Under the pieces are notes generated by a model. That model was not told the DNA's origin and ran no database searches. It saw only the letters and a program-made list of their open reading frames with translations. A stretch of 27,658 bases of DNA from DASWOJ01 sp964242325 (GTDB taxonomy: Bacteria; Pseudomonadota; Alphaproteobacteria; Acetobacterales; Acetobacteraceae): NCBI GenBank assembly GCA_964242325.1, contig CAXTCI010000060.1:1-27658 (forward strand). The letters are read 5' to 3'. Of this stretch, positions 1 to 7,113 are shown piece by piece. A program made the translations under genes and the position numbers. Position 1 is the first letter of the stretch. Every line of letters begins with the position of its first letter.

Positions 1-504
1 AACCACCGCTGGCTCGGCGGCATGCTGACCAACTGGAAGACCATCACCGGCAGCATCAAGCGCCTGCGCCAGATCGAGGAGATGCTGGCCGGCGATATCC
101 AGGGCCTCACCAAGAAAGAGGTGCTGGACATCACCCGCGACCAGGAGAAGCTGGAGCGCGCGTTGGGCGGCATCAAGGACATGGGCGGCCTGCCCGACAT
201 CCTGTTCATCATCGACACCAACAAGGAAAAGCTGGCGGTCGAGGAGGCCAACAAGCTCGGCATTCCCGTCATCGCCGTGCTGGACAGCAACTCCGATCCA
301 GAGGGCGTCACCTATCCCATTCCCGGCAACGACGACGCTATCCGCGCCATCACCATGTACTGCGACCTGATCGCCGGCGCCGTGCTGGACGGCATCAGCG
401 CCGAGATGGTGGCCAGCGGCCGCGACATCGGCGCGTCCGAAGATTTGCCGCCCGAGAGCATCCCGATGCCCGACCACGCCCCGGCCGAACAGCCCGCGGC
501 GTAA
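1..504 (+). CDS. rpsB: 30S ribosomal protein S2, 5'-truncated
   Basis: C-terminal 167 residues of ribosomal protein S2; the gene begins before the window and is already in frame at base 1. The first visible residues, NHRWLGGMLTNWKT, are the strongly conserved S2 core segment, and further on LPDILFIIDTNKEKLAVEEA and IPVIAVLDSNSDP are also typical. S2 sits on the small-subunit head/body junction and is needed for late assembly and S1 binding (family knowledge). The last 30 or so residues are a variable, acidic and Pro/Ala-rich tail, as often seen in alphaproteobacterial S2. The gene ends 11 bp before tsf, the near-universal partner of rpsB, so the two are almost certainly co-transcribed. The internal ATG at base 22 is not the start. 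Confidence 0.97.
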   Translation, partial: NHRWLGGMLTNWKTITGSIKRLRQIEEMLAGDIQGLTKKEVLDITRDQEKLERALGGIKDMGGLPDILFIIDTNKEKLAVEEANKLGIPVIAVLDSNSDPEGVTYPIPGNDDAIRAITMYCDLIAGAVLDGISAEMVASGRDIGASEDLPPESIPMPDHAPAEQPAA

Positions 505-515
505 GGAGCAGAATT

Positions 516-1451
516 ATGGCTGAGATCACCGCCGCGCTGGTCAAGGACCTGCGCGAGAAGACCGGCGCTGGCATGATGGATTGCAAGCGCGCGCTCACTG
601 AGTCCGGCGGCGACATGGACGCCGCCACCGACTGGCTGCGCAAGAAGGGCCTGTCCGCTGCCGTCAAGAAGGGTGGTCGCGTCGCCGCCGAGGGCTTGGT
701 CGCCGTCGTCAGCAACGGCACCAAGGCCGCAATGGTAGAGGTTAACTCCGAAACCGACTTCGTCGGCCGCAACGAGGCGTTTCAGGCGCTGGTGGAGGGC
801 ATTGCCCAGGTTGCCCTTCAGGTGGGGGACAACGTGGAAACGATCCGCGCCGCTCATTACCCTGGCACCGGCCGGACGGTGGCGGACGAGATCACCCAAG
901 CCATCGCCACCATCGGCGAGAACATGACGTTGCGCCGGGCCAAGGTGATGACGGTGCCGCATGGCGTCGTCGCCACCTACGTCCACAACGTCCTCAAGCC
1001 CGGCCTGGGCAAGATCGGCGTCCTGGTTGCGGTCGAGTCCGAGAACGAGGCATCGGCCCTGGAGACCCTGGGCCGCCAAGTCGGCATGCATGTGGCTGCC
1101 ACGCAACCTTCGGCGCTGGACATTGACAGCGTGGACCCGGCGGATCTTGCACGGGAGCGCACCGTGCTCACCGAAAAGGCCCGTGCCGAGGGCAAGAAGG
1201 AGGAGATGCTGCCCAAGATCGTGGACGGCCAGATCCGGAAGTTCTATCAGCAGATCGTGCTGCTGGAGCAACAGTGGGTCCATGACGGCGAAAGCCGCGT
1301 CCGCGCCGTGGTGGACAAGGCTGGCGCCAAACTGGCCGGGTTCGAGCGCTTCAAGGTCGGCGAGGGCATCGAAAAGCAGTCCGATGACTTCGCCGCCGAA
1401 GTTGCTAAGGCGGCTGGCGTCCCCAAGGACCCGCAGCAGCCGTCCGCCTGA
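516..1451 (+). CDS. tsf: Translation elongation factor Ts
   Basis: EF-Ts, the cytoplasmic nucleotide-exchange factor that regenerates EF-Tu-GTP. The 311-residue protein has the N-terminal UBA-like module (residues 1-50, including VKDLREKTGAGMMDCKRAL) and the conserved TDFVGRN motif at 80-86 that contacts EF-Tu. The core dimerisation repeats follow, and a C-terminal module ends near FAAEVAKAAG. It is a little longer than the E. coli protein (283 residues). The start is well defined: ATG at 516 preceded by AAGGAG at 503-508, overlapping the rpsB stop codon. It is followed by a 192-bp gap carrying an inverted-repeat element before pyrH. Confidence 0.98.
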   Translation: MAEITAALVKDLREKTGAGMMDCKRALTESGGDMDAATDWLRKKGLSAAVKKGGRVAAEGLVAVVSNGTKAAMVEVNSETDFVGRNEAFQALVEGIAQVALQVGDNVETIRAAHYPGTGRTVADEITQAIATIGENMTLRRAKVMTVPHGVVATYVHNVLKPGLGKIGVLVAVESENEASALETLGRQVGMHVAATQPSALDIDSVDPADLARERTVLTEKARAEGKKEEMLPKIVDGQIRKFYQQIVLLEQQWVHDGESRVRAVVDKAGAKLAGFERFKVGEGIEKQSDDFAAEVAKAAGVPKDPQQPSA

Positions 1452-1462
1452 CCCGTCCAACC

Positions 1463-1562
1463 GTGTCATTGCAAGAAACGTAACGACACGGCAATCCAGG
1501 GGCGGCGAGCCCCGTCTCCGCCGCCTGGGATCGTCGCGTCGCAGAGGTGCCTCGCAACGACG
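1463..1562. repeat. Imperfect inverted-repeat element, family A copy 1
   Basis: The tsf-pyrH gap holds two roughly 45-base arms that are imperfect reverse complements. The left arm begins GTCATTGCAAG and runs to CGGCAATCCAGG; the right arm begins CCTGGGATCGTCGCG and ends CTCGCAACGACG. This resembles the short interspersed palindromes starting GTCATTGCGAG that are scattered through many proteobacterial genomes (family knowledge). A diverged second copy lies at 17107-17213. There is no convincing coding potential. In RNA it could fold into a long bulged hairpin between two essential genes of the same operon. Confidence 0.65.
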
Positions 1563-1643
1563 GGTGCTGATTGCGTCGCACGAACTTGTGGGGGGCGGCA
1601 GCAACCACTAGGTTGCCGCCGCCCCATCCACGTCAAGGACCCC

Positions 1644-2369
1644 ATGCCAGAGCAGCCCCCCTACAAACGTGTCCTGCTCAAGGTGTCCGGGGAGGCGCTG
1701 ATGGGCCGAAGGGAGTACGGCCTGGACACCGACACCCTGAGCCGCATTGCTTTGGATGTGCGTGATGTCGTCGGAATGGGCATACAGGTCTGCCTGGTGA
1801 TCGGCGGCGGCAACATCTTCCGGGGCGTGTCCGCGGCGGCCGGCGGCATGGATCGTGCGCAGGCCGACTACATGGGCATGCTGGCGACCGTGATGAACGC
1901 GCTGGGAATGCAGAATGCGCTGGAGCGGCGCAACGTACCCACCCGCGTCCAGTCGGCGATCCCGATGAGCAGCGTCTGCGAGCCCTACATCCGCCGCCGG
2001 GCCGAGCGGCACATGGAGAAGGGCAGGGTGGTGATCTTCGCCGCCGGCACCGGCAACCCGTTCTTCACCACCGACACCGCCGCCGCCCTGCGCGCCGCCG
2101 AGATGAACTGCGATCTGCTGCTGAAGGGCACCCAGGTGGACGGGGTGTATTCCGCCGACCCTCGCAAGGACGCGGCTGCGACTCGCTACGACGAGTTGAC
2201 ATATCTGGAAGTCCTATCCCGCGACCTCGGCGTCATGGACGCCGCCGGCATCAGCCTGGCGCGCGAGAACGGCCTACCGATCATCGTCTTCAACATCCAC
2301 GCACCCGGCGCCTTCGCCAAGGTCATGCGCGGCGAGGGTCAGTTCACCCGCATTACCGAGCCGCATTAA
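1644..2369 (+). CDS. pyrH: Uridylate kinase (UMP kinase)
   Basis: Bacterial UMP kinase of the amino-acid-kinase fold: UMP + ATP to UDP + ADP in pyrimidine nucleotide synthesis, a cytoplasmic hexamer usually activated by GTP. Family landmarks are all present: KVSGEAL (13-19), GGGNIFRG (54-61), DRAQADYMGMLAT (70-82), GTGNPFFTTD (135-144) for the acceptor and ATP sites, and LLKGTQVDGVYSADP (159-173). The length of 241 residues is normal. ATG 1644 has a short-spaced AAGGA at 1635-1639. It lies in the conserved tsf-pyrH-frr order, 33 bp before frr. Confidence 0.98.
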   Translation: MPEQPPYKRVLLKVSGEALMGRREYGLDTDTLSRIALDVRDVVGMGIQVCLVIGGGNIFRGVSAAAGGMDRAQADYMGMLATVMNALGMQNALERRNVPTRVQSAIPMSSVCEPYIRRRAERHMEKGRVVIFAAGTGNPFFTTDTAAALRAAEMNCDLLLKGTQVDGVYSADPRKDAAATRYDELTYLEVLSRDLGVMDAAGISLARENGLPIIVFNIHAPGAFAKVMRGEGQFTRITEPH

Positions 2370-2392
2370 CCGTCCCCAGACTAGCGCACACC

Positions 2393-2397
2393 GGAGG
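2393..2397 (+). promoter_or_regulatory. Shine-Dalgarno sequence fixing a TTG start for frr
   Basis: A strong GGAGG lies 5 bases before the TTG at 2403. No ATG or GTG in the same frame is close enough to give the conserved frr N-terminus, so this site is what decides the rare start codon. Confidence 0.75.
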
Positions 2398-2402
2398 TTT
2401 CC

Positions 2403-2969
2403 TTGCCCGCCGACCTGATCGCCCTCAAGACCGACCTGACCCGGCGCATGGATAGCGCCCTCGACACCCTGCGCCGCGACTTCGGCGGCCTCCGCACCGG
2501 CCGCGCCAGCCCGGCCCTGCTGGAGCCGGTCAAGGTCGAGGCCTACGGCACCGTCGTCCCGATCACCCAGGTCGGCACCATCGGTGTGCCGGAGCCGCGC
2601 ATGATCACCGTGCAGGTGTGGGATCGTACTCTGGTCGGTGCCGTCGAGCGTGCGGTCCGCGACAGCGGCCTGGGCCTCAATCCCGGTTCGGACGGGCAGG
2701 TGGTTCGAGTGCCGATCCCGCAGCTCACCGCGGAGCGCCGGGGCGAGTTGGCAAAGGCGGCTGGTCGCTATGCCGAGGGGTCCCGCGTCGCCATACGCGG
2801 CGTGCGCCGGGACGGCATGGACCAGATCAAGGCGCTCGAAAAGAAGGGCGAGATCGGCGAGGACGAGATGAAGGACTGGTCCGATGAGGTCCAGAAGCTG
2901 ACGGACGGCTATATTAAGCGCATAGATGAGTCGCTGGCCGAGAAGGACCAGGAGATCCGGCAGGTTTAA
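2403..2969 (+). CDS. frr: Ribosome recycling factor
   Basis: RRF splits post-termination ribosomes together with EF-G. At 188 residues it matches the family length (about 185). Conserved segments are LRTGRASPALLEPVKVEAYG near the N-terminal hinge, the central domain-II piece VGTIGVPEPRMITVQVWD, LGLNPGSDGQVVRVPIPQLT, and the C-terminal three-helix-bundle signature GEIGEDEMKDWSDEVQKLTD. The start is TTG with a strong GGAGG 5 bases upstream; TTG probably lowers initiation relative to ATG (inference). The uppS start follows within 5 bp of its stop codon. Confidence 0.97.
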   Translation: MPADLIALKTDLTRRMDSALDTLRRDFGGLRTGRASPALLEPVKVEAYGTVVPITQVGTIGVPEPRMITVQVWDRTLVGAVERAVRDSGLGLNPGSDGQVVRVPIPQLTAERRGELAKAAGRYAEGSRVAIRGVRRDGMDQIKALEKKGEIGEDEMKDWSDEVQKLTDGYIKRIDESLAEKDQEIRQV

Positions 2970-2973
2970 TGGA

Positions 2974-3726
<753 letters not shown>

Positions 3727-4548
3727 TCCTGCCTTCTCCGCCGCGCCGTCACCCAGCCGTGCCCGGTCAGCCCGTTGGTCGGACCTCCGGTTGCGCGTCA
3801 TCTCGGCCGTCGTGCTGGCGCCTGTCGTGCTGGGCTGCCTGTGGGGTGGCGGGCCGTATTGGGGAACCCTGATGGCAGTTGCTGGGGTCGGACTGGCGCT
3901 GGAATGGGTTGCCCTGTGCGGCCTTCCTCCCGGGGACTGGCCGGGCTTCGGCGTCGTTGCCGCGGTGCTGGCCGGCGTCGCCCTGACCGCGTCGGGCTGC
4001 CTGGAGGCTGGCGCCGCGGCCTTGCTGATCGGCGCCGCGCTGGTGCTGCCGCCAGTCCGCTGGCGCTTGGCCGCAGGGGTGGCCTATGCGGGTGCAGGTG
4101 CGGTGGCGCTGGCTTGGCTCCGTTTGGACCCGCTGGCGGGCCGGGCCAACCTGGTGTTTCTGGTCGCGGTCGTATGGGCCAGCGACATCGGCGCCTACTT
4201 GGCAGGCCGGCTGATCGGCGGCCCGAAGCTGGCGCCGGCGATCTCGCCAGGCAAGACCTGGTCCGGCGCGTTGGGCGGCCTGGCGGCGGCAATGCTGGCG
4301 GGCTGGGCGGCAGGGCAGGCAGTGGCGCCGGGAGCGCCGGTCCGTGCTGCTGCCCTGGCCTGCCTGCTTGCAGCGGCGTCCCAGGCTGGCGACCTGATGG
4401 AAAGCGCGATCAAGCGTGGGTTTGGTGTAAAAGACTCCGGCCGGCTGATACCCGGCCATGGCGGCCTGATGGACAGGCTGGATGGGTTCCTGGTGGCCGC
4501 CCCGGTGGCGGCGGCGTTGGGGCTGCTGGTTGGGCGGGGAACGGCATT

Positions 4549-5736
4549 ATGGCATTGAGTACGGCAGGCGGCGGCGCGGCCCGGACGGTGACAGTCCTGG
4601 GCAGCACCGGCAGCGTTGGCACCAGCACGGTGGACCTGCTGACCGCGAACCCCGGCCGTTACCGCGTGCATGCCCTGGTTGGCGGCCGCAACGTCGCGTT
4701 GCTGGCGGCGCAGGCCGTGCAGTTGAATGCTGCCATAGCCGTCATCGCCGAACCATCGCTGCACGGCGCACTGTCCGCTGCCCTGGCCGGGACCGGCATT
4801 GCCGCCGCCGCCGGGGACGCCGCCGTGCTGCAGGCGGCAGCGGAGCCGGTGGACTGGACGATGGCGGCCATCACCGGCGCCGCCGGCCTGCCCGGCACAC
4901 TCGCCGCCATACGCCGCGGCGGCGCCATCGCGCTGGCGAACAAGGAGGCGTTGGTTTGCGCCGGCGAGGTCATGCTGCAGGCGGTCCGCGACGCCGGCGC
5001 CACCCTGTTGCCGGTGGATTCCGAGCACAACGCCATCTTCCAGGCAATGGCGGAGGGCAACCGCGACGGGGTCGAGCGCATCGTGCTGACTGCCTCCGGC
5101 GGTCCGTTTCGGCTGAGCAGCACTGAGGAGATGGCCCGCGCCACACCCGAGGCGGCGCTGCGCCACCCCGTCTGGTCCATGGGTGCCAAGATCAGCATCG
5201 ACAGCGCCACCATGATGAACAAGGGCCTGGAGCTGATCGAGGCCGCACGCCTGTTCGGCATGGACGAGGCCGATATCGGCGTGCTGGTGCATCCGCAATC
5301 CGTCATCCACGGCCTGGTTCACTACCGGGACGGCAGCGTGCTGGCGCAGATGGGGTCGCCCGACATGCGCATTCCCATCGCTCACGCCCTGGCCTGGCCC
5401 GGCCGCCTGCAAACCGCATCGCCCCGGTTGGACCTGGCGGCGCTGGGCCGGCTGGAGTTCGCGGAGCCTGATCCCCTGCGCTTCCCCGCGCTGCGCCTTG
5501 CGCGCGAGGCGTTGCGGGCCGGTGGGGGCGCCCCAGCGATCCTGTCCGCAGCCAATGAGGTCGCGGTCGAGGCCTTTCTAGCCCGCCGCCTCGGCTTCAC
5601 CGCCATCGCCTCGCTGGTCGAGGCGGTGCTGGACCGGATCGGGCATCGCCCGGCGGACAGCCTTGACGCGGTGATGGACCTGGATGCCGCGGCCCGCCGT
5701 GCAGCGCACCAGCATATCGCCGCCCGGGCGGCATAA
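4549..5736 (+). CDS. dxr: 1-deoxy-D-xylulose 5-phosphate reductoisomerase
   Basis: Second enzyme of the MEP isoprenoid pathway: NADPH-dependent conversion of DXP to MEP, cytoplasmic, Mg/Mn dependent. The N-terminal nucleotide-binding GSTGSVG is at 18-24 and ANKEA at 130-134. The metal ligands are Asp157 and Glu159 in PVDSEHNAIFQ, and Glu228 in the DSATMMNKGLELIEA block. HPQSVIHGLV and MRIPIAHAL follow. The length of 395 residues is normal. ATG 4549 starts inside cdsA with GGGGA upstream. The reading frame is open far upstream of this ATG, but that part is only a shadow of cdsA. Position after uppS and cdsA is typical. Confidence 0.97.
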   Translation: MALSTAGGGAARTVTVLGSTGSVGTSTVDLLTANPGRYRVHALVGGRNVALLAAQAVQLNAAIAVIAEPSLHGALSAALAGTGIAAAAGDAAVLQAAAEPVDWTMAAITGAAGLPGTLAAIRRGGAIALANKEALVCAGEVMLQAVRDAGATLLPVDSEHNAIFQAMAEGNRDGVERIVLTASGGPFRLSSTEEMARATPEAALRHPVWSMGAKISIDSATMMNKGLELIEAARLFGMDEADIGVLVHPQSVIHGLVHYRDGSVLAQMGSPDMRIPIAHALAWPGRLQTASPRLDLAALGRLEFAEPDPLRFPALRLAREALRAGGGAPAILSAANEVAVEAFLARRLGFTAIASLVEAVLDRIGHRPADSLDAVMDLDAAARRAAHQHIAARAA

Positions 5737-5794
5737 CGCATGGCGCCGGTTGCCCCCCCTCTCTGCCCCTGCGTAGCCAGCCATCCGGTGAAAT

Positions 5795-5824
5795 TGCCTA
5801 AGCGCAACCTATCTCCATTAGGCA
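5795..5824. promoter_or_regulatory. Inverted repeat in the dxr-rseP gap
   Basis: TGCCTAA (5795-5801) and TTAGGCA (5818-5824) are perfect inverted 7-mers separated by 16 bases, 72 bp upstream of the rseP start. The surrounding 160-bp gap is the longest clean break between dxr and rseP and could hold an rseP-bamA promoter, but no convincing -35/-10 pair is visible. The repeat may be an operator or weak hairpin; function not established. Confidence 0.3.
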
Positions 5825-5896
5825 GGGGATTCCTCGATCGCTCCGCGCCTGCAATATCCTTCCCTATTCCACACCACGGCCCCTGAGGTTACCGAG

Positions 5897-6997
5897 ATGG
5901 ACTCCCTACGCAGCCTGGCAGCCTTTATCGTCGTGCTCGGCATCTTGGTGTTCGTGCATGAGCTTGGCCATTACCTCGCCGCCCGTTGGCGCGGTGTTCA
6001 TGCCGAGGTGTTTTCCATCGGCTTCGGCAAGGCCATTGCAAGTTGGACCGACCGGTCCGGAACCGTGTGGAAGCTGGCGTGGATACCCCTGGGCGGCTAC
6101 GTGAAGATGCACGGACAGGAGCGTCCGCAGGAGGTGCCGGACGAAGTACGGGCAAGCTGGATGGAGGGCCGCACGTATCAGGGCAAGTCCGTGCTGTCGC
6201 GGGCCATCATCATCGCCGCTGGCCCAGCCGCAAACTTCCTGTTGGCCATCGTGCTGTTCTCGATCCTGATCGGCTCCATGGGCCGGCCAGTGGCGGTCAA
6301 GGAAGCAGTTTTTGGCGGCATCGTCGCCGGGAGCGCCGCCGAGCGCGCGGACCTGCAGGTGGGCGACCGTGTCGAGGCGATCGACGGCGCCCCCGTGCCG
6401 ATGTTCTCCGACCTGCAGCGGATCGTATCCGCCAGTGCCGGCAAGAGCCTGTCCTTCCGGATACTCCGGGCGGGTCAGGAACGCACGGTGGATGTCACCC
6501 CCACCAGCCGCGACGTCGGCGGCCAGAGCATCGGTACGCTCGGCGTGAGCACCGCAACCGACTTCGTACCGGTCGGGCCGTTGCAGGCGATTGGCGCCGG
6601 GGCGACGCAAACCTGGGATGTGCTCGCCAACACGGCGGCTGCGCTGGGTCAGATCGTCACTGGCCACCGCAGCACGGCGGAGCTGGGCGGACCGATCAAG
6701 ATCGCCCAACTGTCGGGTCAGTTTGCCGCAGCGGGAATCGCCAGCTTCGTGGGCTTGATCGCGCTGTTGTCCGTCAACCTGGGCCTGTTCAACCTGCTGC
6801 CGATCCCTGTACTGGATGGCGGGCACTTGGTGTTCTTGGCGGCGGAAGGCTTGGCTGGCCGCCCCGTCTCGCAGCGGGCGCAAGAATACGGCTTCCGGGC
6901 TGGGGCGGCCCTGCTTGCCTGCCTGATCCTCTTTGTTTCGTGGAACGACCTTGCCAGTTCCAGCTTGGGCCGCTGGGTGTCCGGCCTGATCGGCTGA
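5897..6997 (+). CDS. rseP: RIP metalloprotease RseP (site-2 protease)
   Basis: Inner-membrane zinc metalloprotease of the site-2 protease family, which performs regulated intramembrane cleavage (for example of anti-sigma factors or membrane regulators). The zinc motif HELGH is at 21-25 in the first membrane segment. AGPAANF is at 108-114, one PDZ domain spans about 137-203 (GSAAERADLQVGDRVEAIDG), and the second active-site motif LPIPVLDGGH is at 301-310 with Asp307. At 366 residues with a single PDZ it is the short alphaproteobacterial (MmpA-like) form, not the two-PDZ E. coli type. ATG 5897 follows GAGG with 8-base spacing. It is followed by bamA, as is common. Confidence 0.96.
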   Translation: MDSLRSLAAFIVVLGILVFVHELGHYLAARWRGVHAEVFSIGFGKAIASWTDRSGTVWKLAWIPLGGYVKMHGQERPQEVPDEVRASWMEGRTYQGKSVLSRAIIIAAGPAANFLLAIVLFSILIGSMGRPVAVKEAVFGGIVAGSAAERADLQVGDRVEAIDGAPVPMFSDLQRIVSASAGKSLSFRILRAGQERTVDVTPTSRDVGGQSIGTLGVSTATDFVPVGPLQAIGAGATQTWDVLANTAAALGQIVTGHRSTAELGGPIKIAQLSGQFAAAGIASFVGLIALLSVNLGLFNLLPIPVLDGGHLVFLAAEGLAGRPVSQRAQEYGFRAGAALLACLILFVSWNDLASSSLGRWVSGLIG

Positions 6998-7012
6998 CCC
7001 TTGCCCCCCTGA

Positions 7013-7042
7013 CGCGCCGGTCGGACCGCAGGGACCGGCGCG
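7013..7042 (+). other. Strong hairpin between rseP and bamA
   Basis: CGCGCCGGTC (7013-7022) and GACCGGCGCG (7033-7042) are a perfect 10-bp G+C-rich inverted repeat with a 10-base loop, 16 bases after the rseP stop. No T-run follows, so it is not a classic intrinsic terminator. It could be an RNA-processing or stability element, or reduce read-through into bamA. Confidence 0.45.
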
Positions 7043-7099
7043 CATTGGCCTTGGCGGCGGGCGCATCGGCGCTTACAAGCACGCGTTACCCGCTGCCCT

Positions 7100-7105
7100 G
7101 GAGGG
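7100..7105 (+). promoter_or_regulatory. Shine-Dalgarno sequence fixing a TTG start for bamA
   Basis: GGAGGG ends 8 bases before TTG 7114. This TTG opens a normal signal peptide (MTRYRLLLLATVCTG), whereas upstream in-frame sequence is out-of-frame rseP DNA plus the gap. The site therefore supports a TTG start. Confidence 0.7.
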
Positions 7106-7113
7106 CCTGCCTG

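Noticed and set aside
312..1604. Long open frame (430 codons) on the minus strand across rpsB and tsf
   Set aside because: It is antisense to two certain genes, its translation has no recognisable domain, and long antisense frames are expected in G+C-rich coding DNA.
3775..4548. 258-codon N-terminal extension of dxr in the same frame
   Set aside because: It is a frame-shifted shadow of cdsA. DXR homologs begin at the ATG at 4549, just before the nucleotide-binding motif.
5740..5886. 48-codon open frame starting 4 bp after the dxr stop
   Set aside because: It has no good ribosome-binding site, no recognisable motif and a proline-rich composition typical of noncoding G+C-rich DNA. It is possible but not supported.
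5986..7113. 376-codon N-terminal extension of bamA in the same frame
   Set aside because: It is a shadow of rseP. The TTG at 7114 with GGAGGG upstream opens a proper signal peptide.
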